This document shows positions 1-8,652 of a DNA stretch of 64,000 nucleotides, piece by piece. Both the position numbers and the translations under genes were made by a program. Where the stretch lies: NCBI GenBank assembly GCA_028714875.1, contig JAQTLN010000014.1:50499-114498 (forward strand). Direction: 5' to 3'. The DNA is from Gallionellaceae bacterium (lineage in GTDB: Bacteria > Pseudomonadota > Gammaproteobacteria > Burkholderiales > Thiobacillaceae). How positions within the stretch are numbered: the stretch's first letter is position 1; each line of letters begins with the position of its first letter. A model generated the notes under the pieces. That model did no database searches. It was given only the letters and a program-made list of their open reading frames with translations, and had not been told where the DNA came from.

Positions 1-1
1 C

Positions 2-229
2 CGCGCGAAGAACGACATCGCCGAAGCCGAGGCGCTGCGAAAACGTGAGGAAAAATCGGCCGCGACGCGAGAAAAAGCACGCGCCGCCGCCGGCAAACAG
101 GAAAGCGACTGCGCCCATCTACTGGATAAGATCAACCAGGCGGAAGCGAAAACGGACCTGAGCAAGACGCGGAAAAAAACCCTGAAAAGCGACCAGCGCA
201 AATACCGCAAGGAATGCGGGCCGCTTTGA
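2..229 (+). CDS. C-terminal part of a charged coiled-coil protein (5' end outside window)
   Basis: The frame is open from the window edge to a TGA at 227-229. It encodes about 75 residues dominated by Lys, Glu, Arg and Ala, with heptad-like spacing and two cysteines. It is probably a soluble or periplasmic coiled-coil tail. No family is recognised because the N-terminus is missing. It ends two bases before a palindromic element (232-400). Confidence 0.5.
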   Translation, partial: RAKNDIAEAEALRKREEKSAATREKARAAAGKQESDCAHLLDKINQAEAKTDLSKTRKKTLKSDQRKYRKECGPL

Positions 230-231
230 AC

Positions 232-400
232 CTAGTAGTCAGTCACCATGAATCGAATGGATGGCCCGTAGGATGTGGTGAGCGTAGCGAACCGCATCGA
301 TCTCGTTCGCATTGCATGGTGCGGTTCGCTACGCTCACCACACCCTACGTCAGAGTGGGGTGCGCTTATGTCCCTGTGTTTCAACGTGACTGACTACTAG
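232..400. repeat. 169-bp palindromic element with 15-bp perfect terminal inverted repeats
   Basis: The ends at 232-246 (CTAGTAGTCAGTCAC) and 386-400 are exact reverse complements. Inside is a second inverted pair (GTAGGATGTGGTGAGCG... against its complement near 330-355). The inner module is also present at 47740-47818 between rnfG and rnfE. There is no ORF inside. It looks like a MITE or REP-type element; no clear target duplication is visible. Confidence 0.75.
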
Positions 401-430
401 AAACCTAAGTTGAAGCGGCCAGCCTGGTCA

Positions 431-796
431 CTATCGTTTCTTCCCACAAGGGAAACTGTCACTCAGCATCCGGTGCAGCGCCTCCCCGGACTCCTGCTTG
501 AGCGCATCGGGATGCGCCTTCATCCAGGCCACCAGCGTGGTGGGAATGCGCTCCTTGTCACCCGCGCCCAGACAGAACTTCGCGCCCCCCTTGCCTTCGC
601 GTTTGCCGTCCCAGGCGGTGGCATCGAGAAAACCATTGAGATAGTTGTGGCACATTACCGAAAGCGCCTGGACCCGCTCCGCGCCCTGGCACATTTTCAG
701 AATGGCATCACCGGTGCGGCCGGGCGCCGTGCCGGCGGCCGCGAGGAGTGGCAGGCAGGCCAGGCCGAACAAAAAGATCGTTTCGCGAAGTCGCAT
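431..796 (-). CDS. Exported Rap1a/Tai-family immunity-like protein
   Basis: This 121-residue protein has a signal peptide (about residues 1-21, ending LLAAAG). It is followed by the spaced-cysteine layout of the Rap1a/Tai domain: a CHNYLNGFLDA helix, an FCLGAG segment, a helix with AWMKAHPDAL, and a C-terminal SFPCGKK. In the family these small periplasmic proteins neutralise type VI secretion amidase effectors, but many members are orphans of unknown role. No effector gene lies beside it, so the immunity role is inference from the fold alone. Confidence 0.65.
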   Translation of the reverse strand: MRLRETIFLFGLACLPLLAAAGTAPGRTGDAILKMCQGAERVQALSVMCHNYLNGFLDATAWDGKREGKGGAKFCLGAGDKERIPTTLVAWMKAHPDALKQESGEALHRMLSDSFPCGKKR

Positions 797-1007
797 TTCC
801 TATCCCCATGACAATTCGGGGGCATTTTCTCGGCAATGACGCGAGTGGGCAAACGCTACAAAGTCAGGGGACATACCGAATCCGCGGCTAAAAATGGCCC
901 CCCAAGGACAGCATCGGGTTCAGGTTCGGATTCGTAACCTCGGAATACCTTGTTGCACTGGCTGGGTAGGTGGTGGACCGTTTCCGGCCAGGAAGAGCAG
1001 TTCAGGG

Positions 1008-1280
1008 CTATGCGGCGCGCGGCGCGGCGTAGTCGTCGATCAGGGCATCCGGCGGCGACCGCCGCGCGGGCGTTGCCGGTGTATCGCTTTGCTCGGGCGC
1101 CTCGCGCTTGCGGCGTTTTTCCTTGAGGCGGTCCTGCCAGTGTTCCAGCGGCGCCTCCGAGTGGTCGCCGATGCGGACATCGATGCTCATCGGGTCCACA
1201 TCAGCCACGGTATCGCGGGCGCATTCACGGCGTTGCGGCCAGGTTGGGCTTCGCTGTCGGATGGAGTTGCACGGATTCAT
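1008..1280 (-). CDS. Small hypothetical protein (doubtful)
   Basis: Possible 90-residue reading frame, rich in Arg, Pro and Ala. The segment from residue 31 (MSIDVRIGDHSEAPLEHW) onward looks most protein-like, and a shorter start at 1190 is possible. It ends DDYAAPRAA. I do not recognise a family. It is the only plausible gene in the 640-bp stretch 797-1437, which otherwise shows nothing identifiable. Confidence 0.3.
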   Translation of the reverse strand: MNPCNSIRQRSPTWPQRRECARDTVADVDPMSIDVRIGDHSEAPLEHWQDRLKEKRRKREAPEQSDTPATPARRSPPDALIDDYAAPRAA

Positions 1281-1437
1281 GACCAGTTTCCCGAAATCAG
1301 TTTGTTGTCATGGCCCGAATAGTTCGCGCGGACGGCCACGGGGTCAACCACCCGGCCAGTCGATAATCCTAGAAACGGCGGTTGAACCGAGGCGCTAACG
1401 CCAGCATCCATGCGGCCTCGCAAGGGCTAAGCAGCGG

Positions 1438-2589
1438 TCAACCGAGGTTTCCAGGGAAATATTTCAGTAGTGTTTCGCCACGCAGCAAAGCCGCGCCTCT
1501 GCCGCGCATACCCAGTTTGCGCGTGATCTGGGGTTCCTCGCCGAGAACCTTGCTCAGGCGCAGGCCATAGAAACCGCCGATATCCAGCCAGTCGCGCTTG
1601 CTGATGGCGGCGCAGCAGCCCCAGGTGGGGCCGACATGCAGGGTCAGGCCGTCGCGTTCCAGCTTCTGGTAGTTCGCATCCGACGCGCCGTCCATACGGG
1701 CGCGGGCGCCGGTTGTGGCGTCCAGACGGGTGGGTTGGAAACCGATGTAGCCGTACTCGGGAAAAACCGCGAGATGGCGTTCCAGGGTCAGATCGAAGCC
1801 GCGCGGCAATTCGACGATGTTGTCGTCGATTTCGATGAGGGTGTTGCCATGGGCGGCATCAAACAAGGTTCGGTAGTAGTCGATGGAGTCGTTGCGGGCA
1901 TTCCAGAACACCCGTTCGATGCCGTGCTTTTCCAGTACCTGAGCGGTGTGATCAGTGCTGGCGTTGACACCGACGAGGATTTCGTAGTCCTCGCTGCCCG
2001 CCTTGGCGCGGATTTCCGCGAGACAGCGGTCGAGCAGGTCGGCGCGGTTCCAGGTGAGCAACACGAAACTGAAACGGCGCTTCGCCTGGTAGCCCTCGGC
2101 GCGCGCGCGGCCGAGCATGAGGTGGCGGCGCCAGGGTTCGAAAAACGCGGCCGGCAGCAGCGCATGCACGCTGAGCGCATGGCTCCAGAGGCCGAAATAG
2201 GTGAAGAACTCCAGGATCAGTCGTTGCGCTTCCGGCGCTTGCGGATGTTCGCCATAGAGTTCGACCACGAGTTGCACCCAGTGCGTCGCGTCCACTAGCG
2301 CCTCGCTGTTGATCGCCTTGTAGAGCACTTCGAACACCCGGCTCAACGCCGGCAATCGACTTTCGCACGCGGCAAACGCCTTGAGGGTGAGCGCGCCCAG
2401 TTCGGCGTCACGTCTGGCATAGGCTTGCAGGGCAATGCCCAGTTGCAGCGCGCCCTCTGGGTCGTCCGCCAGGCCGAACCGCGTGGCCAGGGCCTCGAAA
2501 CGCGCCATGCCCTCACTCATGAAGTCGCTGACGGCCTGGGCATCCGGAAGCAGGTCGGGGATGGGGTCGAAGGGGCGCATGGCGTTCAT
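1438..2589 (-). CDS. Family 2 glycosyltransferase with helical N-terminal domain
   Basis: 383 residues. The first ~150 are an alpha-helical domain without a recognised fold. From about residue 165 a GT-A nucleotide-binding fold begins (FSFVLLTWNRADLLDRCL, then ILVGVNASTDHT). The metal-binding region reads EIDDNIVELP instead of a canonical DxD, so activity is uncertain. I place the start at 2589 because this ATG overlaps the upstream stop as ATGA, implying translational coupling to the giant glycosyltransferase. Last gene of the minus-strand glycan operon. The acceptor (flagellin or surface polysaccharide) cannot be told from sequence. Confidence 0.75.
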   Translation of the reverse strand: MNAMRPFDPIPDLLPDAQAVSDFMSEGMARFEALATRFGLADDPEGALQLGIALQAYARRDAELGALTLKAFAACESRLPALSRVFEVLYKAINSEALVDATHWVQLVVELYGEHPQAPEAQRLILEFFTYFGLWSHALSVHALLPAAFFEPWRRHLMLGRARAEGYQAKRRFSFVLLTWNRADLLDRCLAEIRAKAGSEDYEILVGVNASTDHTAQVLEKHGIERVFWNARNDSIDYYRTLFDAAHGNTLIEIDDNIVELPRGFDLTLERHLAVFPEYGYIGFQPTRLDATTGARARMDGASDANYQKLERDGLTLHVGPTWGCCAAISKRDWLDIGGFYGLRLSKVLGEEPQITRKLGMRGRGAALLRGETLLKYFPGNLG

Positions 2590-5500
2590 GGCCGCCACGC
2601 CTTCAGCCAGACATCGAGATGGTCTTCCAGCAGCCAGTTGGCGTGGATGTACTCGCGCAGGGTATCGCCGCGCCGCGCCAGTTCGTCGCGGTCGGCCATT
2701 GTGCTTCCCACATGGCTACGGATCGCTTCCACCCAATTCTTGTAGCGGTTGGGCACACGGGTGACGGGATAATCGCCACGGTAAGGGGTGAGGTCGCTAC
2801 ACACCACCGGATAGCCGAGCACGCCGTATTCGAGCAATCGCAAATGGCTCTTGCCGTGGTTGAACGGCACGTCCTCCAGGGGCGCGACCGCCAGGTCGAG
2901 ATCCAGGCTGGCGAGCTTGGCCGGGTAATCCTCCAGGTTGACGCCTTTGTGAAACTCCGCGACTAGGGGACGGATTTCGTCCGGGCACATGCCGAGGAAT
3001 ACCCAATCGACCTCCCTGGCGGTGGCTTTCACCACATCGAAGATCACCGCCAGATCGCCGTCGTGGGTGGCGCTACCGGCCCAGCCCACGCGCGGCCTGG
3101 CGCCATGTCGGCGGGCCGGCTTCAGGTCGCCCCAGCGGGCGCGTTCGATGTAGTTGGGCAGCACCACGATGTCATTGCAGTAACCCTGGTACTGCTCGGC
3201 CAGGTAGTCGGTGGAGACGATGAAGCGGTGGCACAGGGAAATGCCCTTGCGGAAGCGCTTGTGCAGGTCTTTTTGTTCGACGAAAGCCTGTTTGCGGATG
3301 CTCTTGATCGGGATGTTGGTGATCAGGTCGTCGATCTCGTAGACGCGGAACGCCTTGCTGTGGCGGATGTAGCGTTCGATCAGTTCGATCTGGTGCGAGT
3401 CCACCTGACGTTGCAGCAGGATGGTATCGGGCTCCATGCGGAACAGTTCCGGCGGTGTCAGGTAGTTGCCGGTTTCCCAGCCCATGATGTGGCCGGCGTC
3501 GTTGAGCGCGCGCATCGGCGCGATGACGCGGTATTCGCCGCAGCCGAAGCGGTCGGCCGGATGCGCGAGGATGCGCGAACGCGGCCGCCACTCCGGGTCC
3601 CAGGCCAGGGCCGGGGCGATTTCAATGAGGAAATCGCGTCCGTGCGTCGACAGGTTGCGGTTGAAAGCCGGGTCGAAGGCAATGTCGCGGCGCCAGGCGT
3701 CATAAAAACGGTTCTGTTCTTCCAGAAAACGCTTCTGCTTGGCCTCCTGCGCGCGCGTTTCCACCCCGCCGGTCTGGCTCACCGAGCCTTCGTGCAGCAG
3801 GCGCGCGTAGGGCGTGAACACGTTGCGGTAGCCCTTGTGGCGCAGCCGCTGGCAGAAATCCACGTCGTTGAACGAGACCTGGAAGCGCTGCTCGTCGAGA
3901 CCGCCCAGTTCGAGGTAGCGCTCCCGCTTCACCAGCATGCAGGCGGCGGTGACGGCGGAGAACTCCTGGGTGAGCTTGAGACGGCCGAAATAGCCGTCTA
4001 CATCGGCGGCCTGGCCGATGAAGGGGTGGTCCGCCGGGGTGTCGTTCATGCCCAGGATCACCCCGGCGTGCTGAATTTTTCCATCCGGGTAAAACAGCTT
4101 CGCGCCCACCGCGCCGACATCGGGCTGTTGCGCGAGGCCCAGCATCTCCTCCAGCCATTCCTCGTGCAGCACGGCGGTGTCGTTGTTGAGCAGCACCAGG
4201 TATTCACCCGTCGCCTCGCGCGCGCCCCGGTTGTTGATGGCGGAGAAATTGAACGGGCCGGAACAATCCAGTACTTTGAGGCGCGGCGAGTTCAACGCCT
4301 TGAGTTCGTCCAGATAGGCTACCGCCTCACGCTCATCGCTGCCGTTGTCGAGCACCAGGATTTCGCAGTTGGCGTAGCCGGTGCCGTCGATCAGCGAGGT
4401 GAGGCAGCGTTTCAGGAAATCGACCTGGTTTTTCGTCGGCACCAGGATGGATACCAGCGGCTCGTCCTCAACCGGGTAACGCACATGCAGGGTGCCGGGC
4501 AGCGGCCCTTCATCTAGGCGCGCGGCGAGTCCGCAACGCGCCAGATGCTGTTCCAGGGCGCGCCGGTGCGCGGCGCCGACTTCTTCGCCGCCGACGTCTT
4601 TGCCACTAAGCCGGCCATGGCCGCCCTCGGCGTGGCGGTGATAGAGCACATCGGCAAGGTGGCCGATGCCGGCGTGATTCACCTTTTCCCAGGCGCGCAG
4701 GGTGAGATCGAAGGCTTCCACGCCTTCCATCGCGGTGTCGTAGCCGTTCAACTCGGTGAACAGATCGCGCCGCAGCAGCAACAGGCCGCCCACGACGAAA
4801 GGCGCCGCGCGCAGCATTTCCAGGTTGAAATCAGTCTTGAAGAACGGCGTGGAATGCGCGTCTTCGCCATCCACCCGGTCTTCGTCGCTGTACAGCACTT
4901 GAAATTCCGGATGCCGCGCGGCCTTGTCGGCAAAAGCGAACAAAGCGTGCGGCGCCAGCTTGTCACCGGCCTCCCACATGCCCACCCAATCGGATTCGGT
5001 TTCCAGCAAGGCGCGATTGGCGACCTCCAGATGCCGCTCCTCCGGCGCCTGTATCCAGGCGATGGCGGCGGTGTCGGCCAGGGCGGGATGCGTGGGGTCG
5101 CTGGAAACGATAGTCAGCTTCCAATCCTGATAGAACTGGTGGCCGAGTGATTTGATGTTGTTGGCCAGGCGATCCTCGCCGCCCGGCGGAACGATCACCG
5201 CGAGGTGATGGACCGGACGACTCGGCAGGGCATCCATACGCTCCGCGATCCACAGCGCATCGCGCTTGAGGTAGGAGTGGCCCAGTTGCCAGAGGTGGTA
5301 CAAATCCGCCGCGGTTGCGCCCGCCTCGGCGTCCTTGAGCGGCTTGGCGAGGAACATGATCTGCAAGGCCTTGAGATCCTCGAATTCCTCGTCATCCACG
5401 TTTTTCAGGACGATTTTTTCGGTTTCCACCGTGGTGCTGCCGGGCGGCCGGGTCAGGTCCTGTAGACCAGCCGTCGGCGTGCGGCCGCTTTTCACTACGC

Positions 5501-7361
5501 GATAGCCGGTTTCGCGCAGCATCTTCTCCATCTCCGCGCGGGTGAACCAGCGAATGTGGGTGATGTCCAGCAAGCCTTCCGAGGCATAAGGGAAGCGACC
5601 GCCGGCGAGTTCGTTGAGCAGCCAGAGATTGCGCGCATTGGGCAGGCTGACCAGCACCTGGGCATCTTCGGTCAACAACGGATGGATGCGCAGCAGGGCA
5701 TCCCAGGGGTCGTAGAGATGTTCCAGCACATCGGCCAGCAGCACGGTGTCGATGGAACCCGGCGCGATGCCCTCGGCGGCGAAATCGATGTCCTCCAGCT
5801 TCTCGCCGAGAACCTTGTCGATGCGCTCCTCGGCACGCGCCGCCGCCGCGCGGTTGAGCTCGATCCCGGTGACGTGCGATTCCGGCCAGGCGGTCTTGAT
5901 CAGTTCGCCGGTGGCGCCGGTGGCGCAGCCGACATCGAGCACCCGGCGCGGCGGCCGCTCCAGCAGCAAGAGCAATTCCTTGCGCGCATGGTCGTGGTAG
6001 GCGCCCTTCAGGTCGGCATCTTCCAGCTCCGAGAGTTGTTCCCAGACATAGCCCAACCTGCGGCGGCTTTTCGCGCCGGACTCGGCCCCGGCATCGAGCG
6101 GCCGCGCCAGGCTCGCCATCAGTTCCGCCACCCGCTGCGCGGCGCGACCGTCAAAACCGGCATTGAAATGGCTCGCCGCCTCGCTCATGCGGGCACGCAG
6201 CTCGTCGCCATGAGCCGGGTCCGTCAACGCCCGAACCAGGGTCGCGGCCAGATCGTCAGGCAGGATTTCCAGCACCCCCGACCCGGCGTCGAAACAATTG
6301 CCCAGGCGCAGGGCGGCCTCGTCCAGCAGATTAATGGTGAGCGTGCCCGCCAACAGGCTTTCCACCGCGAAGTTGGAATGCGAGGAAACCGTCACATCGC
6401 AGGCGACGATCACCTCCCGCGCATCCAAGCGCGTATAGGCCACCGGTGGGCAGTCGGGCACTTCGCGGCGAACCGCATCGAGCAAGGCTTCGTCGCGGCC
6501 GTCGGCACCGGGGTGGCCCTTGACCACGAACTGGGCATCCAGCTTCTTCTCGCGCAGATCGCGCGCGCTCAACAGAAAGTTGGACAGGCCCTGCCTGGCG
6601 GTGTGATCGGCCACCACCGCGCTCATGCCGGCATCCCAACTGGGCGCGTAGACGACGATGGGCCGCGCGACATCCAGGCCGAGATGCCCGGCGACCAGGC
6701 GGCGTACTTCCGCGCGCCGGCTCAGGAGGTCGGGGTAGTTGTCCCAGGCCGGGTTGCCGGTGATGTGAATGCGCTCGGAGGGAATGCCGCTATCGAGGAA
6801 GCCCTCCGTCCCGCGCGCGCCGAACACCGCCAGATGGTCGGCATGCAGGAAGCGATGCAGGCTGGAGGGAATGCCCAGCGGCAAGGCGTGGGCGAGGTGC
6901 AGGCTGGGAATACCATGCCGGCGCGCCCATTGGGTGGCGATCCGGGAAACCAGAAGGACATCCTCGTTCATCACCAGGAGTTCGATGTGGTAGCGCTCAC
7001 GCGCCTGGTCCAGGGCGAGCACCAAATCCACCGCCAGATGCAGCAAATTACCGGCGTTCCCGGCCACGCACTCCGCGAATTTGCCCGGATCGGCCACCCC
7101 CAGGGCAGCGCAGCACGCGCTCCAGTCGTCCCCGGCCAGCAACTCCGTCAGCCGCTCCAGCCGCGCATCGAGATCGCCGGCAACAGCGGCGCCCATCTCC
7201 AGTGCCTCCAGGCGGGAACCGCCCATCTCGACGATCTGTTGCAGTTCCGGACGGTGGAGATCCGGATGCGTGACGACCACCCGGTGGCGGTTCACCAGGT
7301 AATGGCCGAGCACCGCATTGTTGTTGGGCCACAGCAGGCTGATCAGCGCGGGGGGCTTCAT
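2586..7361 (-). CDS. Five-module glycosyltransferase/methyltransferase (1591 aa)
   Basis: A single uninterrupted ORF with five apparent modules. Residues ~1-420 resemble GT-B/CDP-glycerol glycerophosphotransferase-like surface carbohydrate enzymes (VVYAPSWDAG, then SSHSNFAVESLLAG). Residues ~460-650 are a class I SAM methyltransferase (RRVLDVGCATGATGELI, LLADVLEHLYDPWDAL). Residues ~730-960 are a first GT2-like domain (IVPPGGEDRLANNI, LYSDEDRV). Residues ~980-1240 are a second GT2 (VSILVPTKNQVDFLKRCL, LLNNDTAV). Residues ~1280-1591 are a GT4-like domain (RVGWAGSATHDGDL, LRLLEYGVLGYPVV). Such chains usually assemble or cap a repeating glycan in the cytoplasm. The gene overlaps the neighbours on both sides by 4 bp, so it is part of a coupled operon with the Pse pathway and is a good candidate for building a flagellar or surface glycan. 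Confidence 0.8.
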   Translation of the reverse strand: MKPPALISLLWPNNNAVLGHYLVNRHRVVVTHPDLHRPELQQIVEMGGSRLEALEMGAAVAGDLDARLERLTELLAGDDWSACCAALGVADPGKFAECVAGNAGNLLHLAVDLVLALDQARERYHIELLVMNEDVLLVSRIATQWARRHGIPSLHLAHALPLGIPSSLHRFLHADHLAVFGARGTEGFLDSGIPSERIHITGNPAWDNYPDLLSRRAEVRRLVAGHLGLDVARPIVVYAPSWDAGMSAVVADHTARQGLSNFLLSARDLREKKLDAQFVVKGHPGADGRDEALLDAVRREVPDCPPVAYTRLDAREVIVACDVTVSSHSNFAVESLLAGTLTINLLDEAALRLGNCFDAGSGVLEILPDDLAATLVRALTDPAHGDELRARMSEAASHFNAGFDGRAAQRVAELMASLARPLDAGAESGAKSRRRLGYVWEQLSELEDADLKGAYHDHARKELLLLLERPPRRVLDVGCATGATGELIKTAWPESHVTGIELNRAAAARAEERIDKVLGEKLEDIDFAAEGIAPGSIDTVLLADVLEHLYDPWDALLRIHPLLTEDAQVLVSLPNARNLWLLNELAGGRFPYASEGLLDITHIRWFTRAEMEKMLRETGYRVVKSGRTPTAGLQDLTRPPGSTTVETEKIVLKNVDDEEFEDLKALQIMFLAKPLKDAEAGATAADLYHLWQLGHSYLKRDALWIAERMDALPSRPVHHLAVIVPPGGEDRLANNIKSLGHQFYQDWKLTIVSSDPTHPALADTAAIAWIQAPEERHLEVANRALLETESDWVGMWEAGDKLAPHALFAFADKAARHPEFQVLYSDEDRVDGEDAHSTPFFKTDFNLEMLRAAPFVVGGLLLLRRDLFTELNGYDTAMEGVEAFDLTLRAWEKVNHAGIGHLADVLYHRHAEGGHGRLSGKDVGGEEVGAAHRRALEQHLARCGLAARLDEGPLPGTLHVRYPVEDEPLVSILVPTKNQVDFLKRCLTSLIDGTGYANCEILVLDNGSDEREAVAYLDELKALNSPRLKVLDCSGPFNFSAINNRGAREATGEYLVLLNNDTAVLHEEWLEEMLGLAQQPDVGAVGAKLFYPDGKIQHAGVILGMNDTPADHPFIGQAADVDGYFGRLKLTQEFSAVTAACMLVKRERYLELGGLDEQRFQVSFNDVDFCQRLRHKGYRNVFTPYARLLHEGSVSQTGGVETRAQEAKQKRFLEEQNRFYDAWRRDIAFDPAFNRNLSTHGRDFLIEIAPALAWDPEWRPRSRILAHPADRFGCGEYRVIAPMRALNDAGHIMGWETGNYLTPPELFRMEPDTILLQRQVDSHQIELIERYIRHSKAFRVYEIDDLITNIPIKSIRKQAFVEQKDLHKRFRKGISLCHRFIVSTDYLAEQYQGYCNDIVVLPNYIERARWGDLKPARRHGARPRVGWAGSATHDGDLAVIFDVVKATAREVDWVFLGMCPDEIRPLVAEFHKGVNLEDYPAKLASLDLDLAVAPLEDVPFNHGKSHLRLLEYGVLGYPVVCSDLTPYRGDYPVTRVPNRYKNWVEAIRSHVGSTMADRDELARRGDTLREYIHANWLLEDHLDVWLKAWRP

Positions 7362-8623
7362 TGGCCGATCTCCGAAGCGGTTAATTGAAAGTAGTCGCGC
7401 AGCAGACTGCGCATCATGCCGTATTCCATTCCTGTGCCCAGCTTCACTCCGCGTAGCGTCAGGGACTCTTCGAACTGCGGGCAGGCATGCCAGTCGCTCG
7501 CCATGATCAGGGACTGGGTATCACAGGATTCCTGGCCGATCCAGTCTCGCAGCGCGTCTAGATGGCGCGCTTCAAGTATCTCGACCAGGGCCAGGTCGAT
7601 GTTCCGCTCGCCCAGGGCTTGCACGAGAAACCCGAACAGCACCCGATTGCGTGGATAGTCCAGCAGCGTGTTCAGGGTGGCGCGCCATGCCTCCCACTCG
7701 CCGGGAACGATGTCACGCAGCAGGGCCGAGTCGATCACGCCGGCCAGCTTGTCATTCAACGCTTCCCGCTCGGCGAGCCAGGCCTGGTTCGCTCCCGGAT
7801 CAGCACGTTTTTCCAGCACCACCATGAAGCGCCCGGTCACCCGCGTGGTCAGGACAGCGAACAACTGTTGTTCCAGAAACAGCGTGAAATCGAACAGCGC
7901 GGTGTCCCTGAATACCCACTCCAGTTGTCGTCGCCACCAGTGTTTCTGCTTCAGCAGACCGTCGCGCCAGGGCCAGCGGCTGGAATCGCTGGCGAAGCCG
8001 CCATAGGGAACGAGATCGACGACGGCGAGATCGTGCGCGTCGGCGTATTCGACGATGTCGCGGGCGGAGAGCGCCAGCATGAAGCCGGCATAGTCATCCG
8101 GCCGGGTCGGGATCAGATCCTGGTAGCGGTCGTCGCGGCCCTGCATGGTGTTGTAGTGGTCCAGGGAATTGAGGTCGAACACGATACGCCCGCCGGGTTT
8201 GACCACCCGCGCCCATTCCGTGACCACGGCCTGCCAGTTCGGCAGGTGGACCATCAGGTTGAGTGACATGACTGTATCGAACTCGCCCTCGGCCGCCGGC
8301 AGCTTCGTCGCATCCGCCTGTAGCAAACGCATGGGCGCCTCGCCAGCCTGGCGGCGGCATTCGTCGAGCATCGCCTGAGAGCTATCCACCGCGGTGACCT
8401 CGAAGCCGCGCTGAACGAAAGGAATGGAACCGCGCCCGGTGCCCACGCCCACATCGAGCAGTCGCGGGCCGACCACGTACTTGGCGCAGAGGTCCTGTTC
8501 GACCCGATACTTGAGCGCGTTGATGCCGCTGTGATCCCGCATCTGGCGCGAGTACCAGGCCACCATGCCGGGGTCGAACCAGGCTTGCGATTTCCAGTGA
8601 ATCAGGTCTTGATGCTGTTCCAT
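7358..8623 (-). CDS. Class I SAM-dependent methyltransferase
   Basis: 421 residues from the ATG at 8623, which has an AGGAA Shine-Dalgarno about 8 nt upstream; longer readings run into the previous gene and are not needed. Residues ~50-160 hold the Rossmann methyltransferase core: motif I LLDVGVGTGRGSI, acidic loop TAVDSSQAML, motif for ring-side residues DTVMSLNLMVHLPNW, and VVKPGGRIVFDLNS. Residues ~200-421 form a second, helical domain of unknown role. It overlaps the downstream 1591-residue protein by ATGA, so it is likely to modify the same glycan. Substrate unknown. Confidence 0.8.
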   Translation of the reverse strand: MEQHQDLIHWKSQAWFDPGMVAWYSRQMRDHSGINALKYRVEQDLCAKYVVGPRLLDVGVGTGRGSIPFVQRGFEVTAVDSSQAMLDECRRQAGEAPMRLLQADATKLPAAEGEFDTVMSLNLMVHLPNWQAVVTEWARVVKPGGRIVFDLNSLDHYNTMQGRDDRYQDLIPTRPDDYAGFMLALSARDIVEYADAHDLAVVDLVPYGGFASDSSRWPWRDGLLKQKHWWRRQLEWVFRDTALFDFTLFLEQQLFAVLTTRVTGRFMVVLEKRADPGANQAWLAEREALNDKLAGVIDSALLRDIVPGEWEAWRATLNTLLDYPRNRVLFGFLVQALGERNIDLALVEILEARHLDALRDWIGQESCDTQSLIMASDWHACPQFEESLTLRGVKLGTGMEYGMMRSLLRDYFQLTASEIGQ

Positions 8624-8652
8624 GCTTGCGTCGTTCCTACGAGGTTGGGGGC

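Noticed and set aside
5556..7388. Long plus-strand ORF (610 codons) opposite the giant glycosyltransferase
   Set aside because: Antisense shadow of a GC-rich coding sequence; Arg/Gly/Gln-rich without domains, and the minus strand has clear motifs.
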